The notes under the pieces were generated by a model. The model saw nothing but the letters and a program-made list of their open reading frames with translations. It did no database searches and had not been told where the DNA came from. Source: JBAXAM01 sp964565935 (GTDB taxonomy: Bacteria; Pseudomonadota; Gammaproteobacteria; UBA9339). Taken from it: a stretch of 64,000 nucleotides of DNA. Both the position numbers and the translations under genes were made by a program. Location of the stretch: positions 21,273-85,272 of the forward strand of contig CAZMGW010000001.1 in the NCBI GenBank assembly GCA_964565935.1. Reading direction: 5' to 3'. Below, in pieces: positions 53,711 through 61,523 of the stretch; the stretch's first letter is position 1; each line of letters starts with the position of its first letter.

Positions 53711-53823
53711 CGTTGGGACGGCCACCCCCGATTTTTGTCAATTAGTCCGGTACGCAGGCTTTAGCCTGTGGCTACCGGGGTATCTACCAACGCTAGACAC
53801 GCAGGCTAAAGCTTGCGGCTACC
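53711..53823. repeat. REP-like palindromic repeats downstream of the LuxR gene
   Basis: Two related palindromes are present. GGTACGCAGGCT-TT-AGCCTGTGGCTACC lies at 53749-53776, and CGCAGGCT-AA-AGCTTGCGGCTACC at 53800-53823. A flanking CGTTGG (53711-53716) / CCAACG (53787-53792) inverted pair also occurs. GC-rich repeats of this kind are common extragenic palindromes. They lie between two converging genes and may end transcription from both sides. Confidence 0.7.
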
Positions 53824-53831
53824 GCATTATT

Positions 53832-54734
53832 TTACCTTCTAGCATCTTTGCGGATAAAAGGAGCGTTGATCGATTCACCTACTAACAACCCATAGTTTTT
53901 CGGCTTGCGATAAGCATTACCCCATGACTCTCTAGATCGATATTCTCTCATTTTCTTTAGATTGAAGTTTGCCATATAAACCCCTTCTTTCTGCGGCGCA
54001 TCAATAATTAAGTGATCACGAGATCCTTTCTTATTAAAGGCAATTCCATCAAAAGCCAATGAATGCCCGTTTGCTGCGGGAGACGGGTAATTTGCTACAG
54101 CAATACCAACCATATTTTCAAAAGCTCTGGTTCTGATTTGCGCTATACGATTTTGCTCTAATTCACAGGCATTCGGCGTCAAAATAATTTCAGCTCCTTT
54201 GAGCATAAGAATCCGGGCACTCTCTGGAAACTCCCGATCAAAACAAATCATTGCTCCAATTTTAACTTTGCCCTTCTTGGTGCCTAATTCACATACCGAA
54301 AACTTGTTACCCGAAGTACAAGCCGCCTCCAATGAAAAATCGCACGTATGGACTTTGGCATAAGTCAATACGATTTTACCGTGTCGATCAATCAACGAAA
54401 CGGTATTTCTAGGCGCAGGAGCATGCTTTTCTAAATAAGTAATTGCAATTGCCATATTTAGTTTTTTGGCAAGCCTCTGGTAATAACAAATAAATTCACT
54501 TTTGTTTGTTATGGCTTGCTGCTGCCAGTTACGAATTTTTGCAGTACTTTTGAGATTTTTAGAACCGCGCGCCATCTGGTCATAATGCGCATAGCCAATA
54601 TTCCACATCTCTGGAAACAAAGCTATGTCAGCGCCCGTATTGCGAGCTTTCACACAAGCTTCTGCACCTTTTTCCATATTGGCTTTTTGGTCGAAACCGT
54701 GGGAACTTATTTGTAACAAAGCGATTTTAAGCAT
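53832..54734 (-). CDS. Carbon-nitrogen hydrolase (nitrilase superfamily)
   Basis: A 300-residue amidohydrolase with the full catalytic triad: Glu42 in ALFPEMWNIGY, Lys127 in LTYAKVHTCDF, and Cys164 in GAMICFDREFPES. The family cleaves C-N bonds of amides, nitriles or carbamoyl groups. Carbamoylputrescine amidase-like enzymes have this size, but the substrate is not certain. The gene is convergent with the LuxR gene over the REP-like repeats and 33 bases downstream of the APH-GNAT fusion. Confidence 0.87.
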   Translation of the reverse strand: MLKIALLQISSHGFDQKANMEKGAEACVKARNTGADIALFPEMWNIGYAHYDQMARGSKNLKSTAKIRNWQQQAITNKSEFICYYQRLAKKLNMAIAITYLEKHAPAPRNTVSLIDRHGKIVLTYAKVHTCDFSLEAACTSGNKFSVCELGTKKGKVKIGAMICFDREFPESARILMLKGAEIILTPNACELEQNRIAQIRTRAFENMVGIAVANYPSPAANGHSLAFDGIAFNKKGSRDHLIIDAPQKEGVYMANFNLKKMREYRSRESWGNAYRKPKNYGLLVGESINAPFIRKDARR

Positions 54735-54767
54735 GGGTACTTACCACCATAAAAAATTAAAGTTTAA

Positions 54768-56639
54768 TTAATTCTGGTGCTCCCCAAACAACAACCCAAA
54801 ATACCCAATACGCTTAAAACCAAGGCCTTCGTAAAGCCCTATTGCCGCATAATTATTTTCATCTGTAAATAAAATCACCTTTTCCATCTTTTTGTTATTT
54901 TTTCCATCCAATAATAGCTGCACAATCAATTCTTTCATCAATCCTCGTCTTCGCATATCAGACGCGGTAAATATACTCCCTATCTGCCCTGTATTTCCGA
55001 AACGGGCAATATAAGCCGCGATCGAAACCAACCTCCCATCAACAAAAAGACCTAACCAATTTTTATTATTTGTGTCTTGCAAAAACCGCTTCCGCTCTGC
55101 CTCTGCATCCTCTTGGTCCAAATTTAGTTTTAGTTCCGACATGAGGACTCTATGTAAGGCGCTCCACTCAGCATAATTAGATTCTTTTAGATATTCAATT
55201 GTGTGTTTTGATTCAATGTTAACCAAGTTGCCCATACTCAATTTAAATAATATTTCTTTTTTACAGACATTTTCCTTAAAAAACGGTATGCGTAGTTTTG
55301 CACATTCCCAAATCGGTTTTGCTATTTCCCAATCACTTATAACGCCTCTAAATGACACACTTTCCTTCAAGCAGGCATTAACAATGACTTCCGAGTAATC
55401 AGCCTTATGATCGGTTTGAACCAGCAAATTGCCAATTCTTGTTAAGGCGAATACTGCAACAATTTCTTTATTTTTTAACAAGCACTTAAAATTGCCTGAA
55501 TAGGTATCGTCGGTGAGTGTTGCCCCATAATTCTTTAAATTCGAGAGCAAAAACAACGAAGTTTCTTCATGCTTATTCAAAAACTCAACAGTCTGTTTTT
55601 CAAGACTTTTATTTAATAAAACCACTTCCATCTTGTCACTTAAAAATTCCATCACACAGCACTCCGTGACACCATCGTATTCTTCAGTTGCCTTAATAAA
55701 CCCTCTTAAACACCCCGACAACCTACCAAACAAAGATTTAAACTCCTCGGCTTGAGAGCTCATCATTAAACGACAAAATCCAAGGGCCGCATAAACTGGC
55801 CATAATTTCTTGGATAACGAAATAGCCTCGACTAACCGCACTTGCGATAATAATTCATGCCAATTCTCAAAACATGCATCTTGCAAATCAACATAAACTT
55901 GATCCACCTCTTTAAGTGAGTAATGCCGAACCGCAGTATTTAAAAAAGTAATCAAAGAAAAAAATGGATGCGTAATTACCGTCTCTCCCCAATCGATTAT
56001 GGTCATATTCTTAGTATCTGGTTCAATAAGAATATTGCCGTCGTGAAAATCACAATGATCTAGTGTTGGTGGTATTTTAAAACCAGACAAAATATCACAC
56101 ATCGACAATAACTTAGAACTCAACTCCTGCAACAACCTAAGTTCGTCAGTTGTCATACCATCTGCCTGCAACAAATCCTCTTTACCAACTAATTCGTCAT
56201 ACAGAAGTGGCAATTTTTCCAATCTCCAATCGGGCACTCCAAGCTCAAAAAACATGTCTAAATGCTCTCCAACTACAGCTTGAATGTAAGTGTATTCTTT
56301 AATCGCCTGGCACAGCAGATCCGGCTGAAAATTACTTTTTAGAAGTTCGCGCAACGAAAAACCACAGCCTTCCATTAAAAAACAATCTAAATCTTTATTC
56401 ATTGCTATAACTTCGGGGACACTTGCATGGAACTGCGCATGCAAGATTTTTGTTATAACTGGCTCTAAAGATAGTCCTGGAGGAGTTTGTTTCAAATAGA
56501 CATGGCCGCTCGATGTTGAAAATCTAGTTACGCTAGACCAAGGCGTAGCCTGAACCACCTCCGGCGAACCATTTAGAATATAACCCTTGGCCCCCAGGCT
56601 TTCTTTTGCCCAATTAATAATTTCTGTGTTTTTTTCCAT
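54768..56639 (-). CDS. Fusion: aminoglycoside-phosphotransferase-like kinase plus GNAT acetyltransferase
   Basis: A 623-residue single frame. Residues about 1-310 are a protein-kinase-like phosphotransferase: LDHCDFHDGNILIE is the Brenner motif with the catalytic Asp, and MTIIDWGETVI the metal-binding Asp. Residues about 335-460 look like a degenerate GNAT half. About 480-623 is a GNAT domain with IGSIFTASDMRRRGLMKELI as the acetyl-CoA loop and YEGLGFKRIGY at the end. Both enzyme halves keep key residues. Such a kinase-acetyltransferase pairing could modify one small molecule twice, as in AAC(6')-APH(2''), but the order and sequences differ. Function unknown. Confidence 0.78.
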   Translation of the reverse strand: MEKNTEIINWAKESLGAKGYILNGSPEVVQATPWSSVTRFSTSSGHVYLKQTPPGLSLEPVITKILHAQFHASVPEVIAMNKDLDCFLMEGCGFSLRELLKSNFQPDLLCQAIKEYTYIQAVVGEHLDMFFELGVPDWRLEKLPLLYDELVGKEDLLQADGMTTDELRLLQELSSKLLSMCDILSGFKIPPTLDHCDFHDGNILIEPDTKNMTIIDWGETVITHPFFSLITFLNTAVRHYSLKEVDQVYVDLQDACFENWHELLSQVRLVEAISLSKKLWPVYAALGFCRLMMSSQAEEFKSLFGRLSGCLRGFIKATEEYDGVTECCVMEFLSDKMEVVLLNKSLEKQTVEFLNKHEETSLFLLSNLKNYGATLTDDTYSGNFKCLLKNKEIVAVFALTRIGNLLVQTDHKADYSEVIVNACLKESVSFRGVISDWEIAKPIWECAKLRIPFFKENVCKKEILFKLSMGNLVNIESKHTIEYLKESNYAEWSALHRVLMSELKLNLDQEDAEAERKRFLQDTNNKNWLGLFVDGRLVSIAAYIARFGNTGQIGSIFTASDMRRRGLMKELIVQLLLDGKNNKKMEKVILFTDENNYAAIGLYEGLGFKRIGYFGLLFGEHQN

Positions 56640-56700
56640 AATTTTTTAACAACTTCTCTTTCTCTAAGTTTGCCTCGAGGTGCTTCATTTTACAATAAGT

Positions 56701-56728
56701 TTGACATCGCAAAAATACCTGCTATATT
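56701..56728 (+). promoter_or_regulatory. Promoter of the DUF4143 ATPase gene
   Basis: TTGACA at 56701-56706 matches the -35 consensus exactly. TATATT at 56723-56728 is a good -10 after a 16-base spacer. Transcription would start near 56735, leaving a leader of only about 12 bases. Confidence 0.65.
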
Positions 56729-56746
56729 CGTACACAGAGTACGAAT
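56726..56746. promoter_or_regulatory. 8-base inverted repeat overlapping -10 and start codon, candidate operator
   Basis: ATTCGTAC (56726-56733) and GTACGAAT (56739-56746) form a perfect inverted repeat with a 5-base spacer. It starts inside the -10 box and ends directly before the ATG. A repressor bound here would block polymerase. The regulator is not identified. Confidence 0.6.
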
Positions 56747-57982
56747 ATGCGACCAATAAATAGAAATCTTGAAACCAAAATCCACCTTTTGCTTAAACAG
56801 TTTCCAATAATTGCAATTGTTGGCGCACGTCAAGTTGGCAAAACTACTTTAGCCAAAAAAGCCGCTCCCAACTGGCAATATTTTGATTTAGAAAACCCCA
56901 GGGATTACGACAGAATAAGTTACGATCCTGCATTTTTTCTACAACAAAATAAACAACATGTAATTTTCGATGAGGTTCAAGAGTATCCTGATTTATTGCG
57001 CAGTCTACGCGGCGCTATCGACTCTCAAAGAGAACAAAAAGGTAGGTTTATTTTGACTGGGTCAAGTAGCCTAGATCTACTGGATCATATATCAGAAACT
57101 TTAGCTGGTAGAATTGCTATAGTGGAAGTTGGAACTTTAAAAACCAATGAATATTATCAACTTCCATTAAGTCCTTTCTATGATATTTTCTCAACAAAAC
57201 TAACTAAAGAAAAACTGAACCTCAGCAAAAAACCGCCCATTTCAATTGCTGAAATGCAACATATTTGGTTACAGGGCGGATATCCAGAACCAATGCTCCA
57301 AAATAATAAGAATTTTTACAACAACTGGATGGAAAATTACCGCAGCACTTATGTTAATCGCGATATTGCCAAGTTATTTCCACGTTTAAACAAAATAGCC
57401 TTCCGCAATTTTTTACATATTTTAAGCAAACTCTCAGGAACAATAATTAACCGCAGTAACCTGGCTCGAACCTTAGAAATCAGTGAAGGTTCGGTCAGAG
57501 AATATTTAAAAATTGCCGAAGATACCTTTATTTGGCGTAATTTGCCCAGCTTTGAACACAACATTATAAAGGCCGTAATTAAAATGAGCAGGGGTTTTAT
57601 GCGCGACTCAGGGTTGTTACATAATTTTTTGCGCATTGACAACCAAGAAGCGCTCTATAATGATCCGATTCGCGGTCAGTCTTTTGAAGCATTTATTACG
57701 GAAGAGCTCATAAAGGGACTACAAGCAACCACTGTAACTAATTGGCAAGCTTACTATTATCGCACTAGAGGTGGAGCAGAAATTGATCTTTTATTAGATG
57801 GGCCATTCGGATTACTGCCAATTGAAATAAAATGCGCTACTATAATACCACCTAAACAATTAACAGCACTAACACAATTTGTTATAGAGCACAAGTTGCC
57901 ATTTGGTATTCTTATCAACCAAAGCGAACAAATCACCTGGCTTAACCAGCATGTTGTGCAAATTGGCGCTGGCTGGATTTAG
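56747..57982 (+). CDS. AAA-type ATPase with DUF4143 domain
   Basis: A 411-residue protein. The N-terminal P-loop ATPase has Walker A VGARQVGKTT (about 25-34) and Walker B VIFDEVQEYPDLLR (72-85), with sensor LTGSSSLDLL. A helical middle follows (LSKLSGTIINRSNLARTLEI as a winged-helix-like part, residues about 225-245). The C-terminal DUF4143 portion has RTRGGAEIDLLLD and LLPIEIKCA, the PD-(D/E)xK-like motif. Biological role of this family is unresolved. It has its own strong promoter and lies 12 bases upstream of lpxB, so read-through into lpxB is likely. Confidence 0.87.
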   Translation: MRPINRNLETKIHLLLKQFPIIAIVGARQVGKTTLAKKAAPNWQYFDLENPRDYDRISYDPAFFLQQNKQHVIFDEVQEYPDLLRSLRGAIDSQREQKGRFILTGSSSLDLLDHISETLAGRIAIVEVGTLKTNEYYQLPLSPFYDIFSTKLTKEKLNLSKKPPISIAEMQHIWLQGGYPEPMLQNNKNFYNNWMENYRSTYVNRDIAKLFPRLNKIAFRNFLHILSKLSGTIINRSNLARTLEISEGSVREYLKIAEDTFIWRNLPSFEHNIIKAVIKMSRGFMRDSGLLHNFLRIDNQEALYNDPIRGQSFEAFITEELIKGLQATTVTNWQAYYYRTRGGAEIDLLLDGPFGLLPIEIKCATIIPPKQLTALTQFVIEHKLPFGILINQSEQITWLNQHVVQIGAGWI

Positions 57983-57994
57983 GATAAAAATAAT

Positions 57995-59134
57995 ATGCAA
58001 GAAAAAAACATCATGATTTCTGCCGGCGAAGCATCTGGTGATATGCATGCTGCTAATCTAGTCCAAAAAGTGAAGCGAATTGCACCCAATGTCCGATTTT
58101 ATGGCATGGGAGCAAATTTAATGCGAAATGCCGGAGTCGATATAATCGTTGATGCAAATGATTTGAGCATTATTGGTTTGCTTGAAATAGTCACTAAGTT
58201 TGCAAAAATCCACCAAGCCTTCCAGATCATGGAAAATGCTCTTCGCCAAAACAAACCAGACCTCCTAATCCTCGTTGATTATCCAGGGTTTAACTTGCGT
58301 TTGGCAAAGGTCGCCAAAAAAACCGGGATTAAGGTTTTATATTTCATCAGTCCAAAGGTTTGGGCGTGGAATCAAGGGCGTGTAGCAATTATAAAAAAAT
58401 ACGTCGACATGATGGCGGTTATTTTCCCATTTGAAGTTGATTTTTATAAAAAATGGCAAGTCCCAGTAACTTTTGTCGGGAACCCCTTGCTTGAAATCGT
58501 CAAACCCAAATTAACTCGCGCGACAGCACAACAAGCTTTTAACTTAGACCCAAATTGCAAAACAATCGGGTTGTTCCCTGGTAGCCGTAAAAGCGAAATC
58601 AAGCGTCTTCTACCGATCATGCTTGAGGCAACCAAATTATTAAAAAACCAAAACCCCAGTCTACAATTTATATTGCCTCAAGCAAGCTCTATTACTATCA
58701 ATGAGTTACAGCCATTTTTACACTCTAGTTCAGTTGAAGTGCGCGTAATTAAAGACCAAAATTATGATGTAATGCAAGTATGCGATGCGATCATTGCCGC
58801 TTCTGGGACGGTAACTTTAGAAATTGCAATCATGGCAATTCCACTAGTACTTATTTATAAAACCTCGTGGCTGGAATACCAAGTAGCAAAACTTGTAATA
58901 AAAATCCCCTGCATAGGGCTATGCAATATCTTGGCCGGCAGAAAAATTGTACAAGAATTATTACAACAGGACGCGACCCCAGAAAATATTGCTAAAGAAA
59001 TAGGTAAAATATTGAATGACTCGCATTACCGCGAAGAAATGATAGACAATTTAACCGCAATAAAAAGCTCTCTAAAAACCAACACACATAAAAATATTGC
59101 TCAGTTAGTTATTGAAATGGCAAACCTACAATAA
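57995..59134 (+). CDS. lpxB: Lipid-A-disaccharide synthase
   Basis: A 379-residue GT19 enzyme that joins UDP-diacyl-GlcN and lipid X into the tetraacyl disaccharide. Typical segments are SAGEASGDMHAANLV (about 9-23), YISPKVWAWNQGRV, GNPLLEIV, LFPGSRKSEIKRLLPIM and AIIAASGTVTLEIAI. Length agrees with the family (about 380). It is tail-to-tail with lpxA, only 4 bases apart, instead of following lpxA on the same strand as in most Gram-negatives, and it is co-directional with the DUF4143 gene. Confidence 0.95.
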   Translation: MQEKNIMISAGEASGDMHAANLVQKVKRIAPNVRFYGMGANLMRNAGVDIIVDANDLSIIGLLEIVTKFAKIHQAFQIMENALRQNKPDLLILVDYPGFNLRLAKVAKKTGIKVLYFISPKVWAWNQGRVAIIKKYVDMMAVIFPFEVDFYKKWQVPVTFVGNPLLEIVKPKLTRATAQQAFNLDPNCKTIGLFPGSRKSEIKRLLPIMLEATKLLKNQNPSLQFILPQASSITINELQPFLHSSSVEVRVIKDQNYDVMQVCDAIIAASGTVTLEIAIMAIPLVLIYKTSWLEYQVAKLVIKIPCIGLCNILAGRKIVQELLQQDATPENIAKEIGKILNDSHYREEMIDNLTAIKSSLKTNTHKNIAQLVIEMANLQ

Positions 59135-59138
59135 ATAC

Positions 59139-59921
59139 TTATCTGATTCGCAAAATCCCACGCTCGCTTTGTTTAAGTATATCAATAAATAACTGCGCTT
59201 CGGGACAAACTCGCAGCATTGATTCAAGCTCAGGAATTGCTTGTGCCACTGTTAATTTCTTACGCAAGATAATATTATAGGCGTCTTTTAAATGCACTAA
59301 TGTCTGCTCGGAAAAACCATGGCGCTTTAATCCAATCAAATTCAAACCGTAAAGCTTAGCCGTATCCAAGTTTCCACCAGCAATAACATAAGGTAAAATA
59401 TCTTTACCGATATCAGCACCACCAATAAAGAAACTATAAGCCCCGATCCTAACAAACTGTGCGACTTTAACAAAACCGCCAAAAATAGCGTAATCACCAA
59501 CAATCACGTGCCCAGCTAGTGAAGCATTATTAGAAAAAACCGTATCATTACCAACAATACAATCATGCGCAATGTGCACATAATTCATAAACAGATTATT
59601 GTTACCGATCTTGGTTGCACCACCACCCTGCGTCGTACCTAAATTTATCGTACAAAACTCACGAAAAGTATTATTATCACCGATTTCTAGGGTAGTATCT
59701 TCACCATGGTACTTCTTATCCTGCGGAATAGACCCAATAGAAGCCATTTGAAAAATATGATTATTCTTTCCAATTTTAGTCTGGCCATCAATCACTGCAT
59801 GCGGACCAACCCATGAGCCTTCACCAATTTCAACATACTTGCCAATAATTGCATATGGCCCAATTTTTACATTGGAAGCAATTTTGGCGCCTTTATCAAC
59901 AATAGCGCGTTGGTCAATCAT
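59139..59921 (-). CDS. lpxA: UDP-N-acetylglucosamine acyltransferase
   Basis: A 260-residue left-handed beta-helix enzyme, the first step of lipid A synthesis (3-O-acylation of UDP-GlcNAc from acyl-ACP). Hexapeptide repeats run from the start (VKIGPYAIIG, VEIGEGSWVGPHAVI). The catalytic His is in YVHIAHDCIV, and the PYVIAGGN and LNLIGLKRHGF segments match the family. The start overlaps the end of fabZ by 4 bases. Order lpxD-fabZ-lpxA is preserved. Confidence 0.95.
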   Translation of the reverse strand: MIDQRAIVDKGAKIASNVKIGPYAIIGKYVEIGEGSWVGPHAVIDGQTKIGKNNHIFQMASIGSIPQDKKYHGEDTTLEIGDNNTFREFCTINLGTTQGGGATKIGNNNLFMNYVHIAHDCIVGNDTVFSNNASLAGHVIVGDYAIFGGFVKVAQFVRIGAYSFFIGGADIGKDILPYVIAGGNLDTAKLYGLNLIGLKRHGFSEQTLVHLKDAYNIILRKKLTVAQAIPELESMLRVCPEAQLFIDILKQSERGILRIR

Positions 59922-60358
59922 TTTGGTTCTCCCTTGGCAAGCAATAATTCTGCACTACAAACCAATGCACCATCAACCATAACCTTAGCATCGAAAACCC
60001 AAAGCTCGCGACGCTGTTTCTTTACTTCAACATGTAAATGCAACTGGTCTCCCGGCTCAACTACGCGCTTAAAACGCACATTGTCAAGACCAGCAAAATA
60101 ATACCAATAGTCTTTTTCACTGGGATACGTGTGAACTATCAATAAACCAGCCGCTTGCGCCAAGGCTTCAACCATTAACACTCCAGGCATAACCGGCCTC
60201 TGTGGAAAATGCCCATTAAAAAAATCTTCATTACAGCTAACATTTTTTATGGCATGAATTGATTTGCCAGACTCGCACTCAAGCACCCTATCTACCAACA
60301 TAAATGGATATCGGTGCGGCATAGATTCCCTAATTTGCTGAACATTCATTAGGCTCAT
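59918..60358 (-). CDS. fabZ: 3-hydroxyacyl-ACP dehydratase FabZ
   Basis: A 146-residue hot-dog fold dehydratase. It has MPHRYPFMLVDRV at about 14-26 and the catalytic segment FFNGHFPQRPVMPGVLMVEALAQ with the active His, and the Glu in the following helix. It dehydrates 3-hydroxyacyl-ACP in fatty acid elongation, and shares its 3-hydroxyacyl-ACP pool with LpxA and LpxD. It overlaps both neighbours by 4 bases, so the three are tightly coupled. Confidence 0.95.
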   Translation of the reverse strand: MSLMNVQQIRESMPHRYPFMLVDRVLECESGKSIHAIKNVSCNEDFFNGHFPQRPVMPGVLMVEALAQAAGLLIVHTYPSEKDYWYYFAGLDNVRFKRVVEPGDQLHLHVEVKKQRRELWVFDAKVMVDGALVCSAELLLAKGEPK

Positions 60359-61371
60359 ATCTTCTTCTCCAATACGTTTAAACGGTGGACCATATCTTCA
60401 AGTTGTGCCAACCTTACTAAAACTCTTGCCCAAATACGATATGGCATGACTGGAATACTTGATGCATACATTCCGGGCTTAGTAATTGATTTACCCACAG
60501 CTGATTTACCGCTTATAATCACGCCATCGGTAATTTCAATATGACCGGTAATACCAACTCCCCCTCCAATCATACAATAACGACCTATCTTAGTGCTTCC
60601 GGCAATACCCACACATCCAGCAATAGCCGTATGCGCTCCAATATGTACATTATGGCCTATTTGTATTTGGTTATCTAACTTAACCCCATCTTCAATAATA
60701 GTGTCGCCAATGGCACCACGGTCAATGGTAGTATTCGCACCGACCTCAACATCGTCGCCAATTAATACCGTACCAAGCTGATAAATCTTATGCCACACTC
60801 CTTTTTCATTGGCATTACCAAAGCCATCGGAACCAATCACCACACCACTATGCAATAAAACACACTTACCGATTTTGACTTTATGGTACAAAACAACTCT
60901 TGGATATAATCTTGTCTTTTCACCAATCACAACATCATCACCAATAACACAACCAGCTTCAATTTGTGCGTTTTCACCAATTTTTACTTTGCGTCCAATA
61001 ACACAATACGGCCCAATACTAACGTTCGAACCAATTTCACATCCTTCTCCAAACAAAACAGTTGGGTGAATACCAGGGGCGGCCTTTGGCGCGTCATTGA
61101 AAAGCACAGAAATTTTGGCATACGCCAGGTAAGGATCGTTCGCAATAATGAAATTTGCAGAATCATTAACATGTTCTGGTTTAACAATAACAGCCGAGGC
61201 TTTTGTAGTAGCCAAATATTTAAAATAATGGGGATCTTTAAGAAAACTTATTTGACCAGAAAAGGCTTGATCTAGCGAACCTATACCAGTAATACGGCAA
61301 TTGGGATCACCTTTAAGCTCTGCCGATAAAAATACTGCTAATTCTTGTAACGTGTACTCACCATTGGCCAT
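60355..61371 (-). CDS. lpxD: UDP-3-O-(3-hydroxyacyl)glucosamine N-acyltransferase
   Basis: A 338-residue enzyme, third committed step of lipid A synthesis. A small N-terminal uridine-binding domain (about 1-95, with QISFLKDPHYFKYL) precedes hexapeptide repeats (IGSNVSIGPYCVIG, VVIGEKTRLYPRVVLYHKV). The catalytic His lies in IQIGHNVHIGAHT, and GVGITGHIEI is also present. A C-terminal helix of about 30 residues follows. It overlaps fabZ by 4 bases. No skp/ompH gene lies between it and bamA. Confidence 0.95.
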   Translation of the reverse strand: MANGEYTLQELAVFLSAELKGDPNCRITGIGSLDQAFSGQISFLKDPHYFKYLATTKASAVIVKPEHVNDSANFIIANDPYLAYAKISVLFNDAPKAAPGIHPTVLFGEGCEIGSNVSIGPYCVIGRKVKIGENAQIEAGCVIGDDVVIGEKTRLYPRVVLYHKVKIGKCVLLHSGVVIGSDGFGNANEKGVWHKIYQLGTVLIGDDVEVGANTTIDRGAIGDTIIEDGVKLDNQIQIGHNVHIGAHTAIAGCVGIAGSTKIGRYCMIGGGVGITGHIEITDGVIISGKSAVGKSITKPGMYASSIPVMPYRIWARVLVRLAQLEDMVHRLNVLEKKI

Positions 61372-61523
61372 ACAAACCTTTTATATCTTTCGTGGTCTTT
61401 TATAAATATTATTTTGCACTATAACCGCAAAAACCCCAAAAAAAACAACATACAGATCAAATAACTAGCAAGTAAAACCATTTTGCACATTAACTTCCCT
61501 AAAAATATTGATCAAATATTTTT
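61372..61523 (-). other. Gap between lpxD and bamA, with an AT-rich perfect hairpin after bamA
   Basis: This 152-base gap has no gene; the skp gene usual in Gammaproteobacteria is absent. Directly after the bamA stop, AAAAATATT (61501-61509) and AATATTTTT (61515-61523) form a perfect 9-base inverted repeat around GATCA. It has no GC pairs, so it is a weak terminator at best, or a protein-binding site. Confidence 0.5.

Noticed and set aside
53818..53825. GCTACCGC, an exact reverse ops core
   Set aside because: Part of the REP-like palindrome downstream of the nitrilase gene, not in a leader of a polysaccharide operon.
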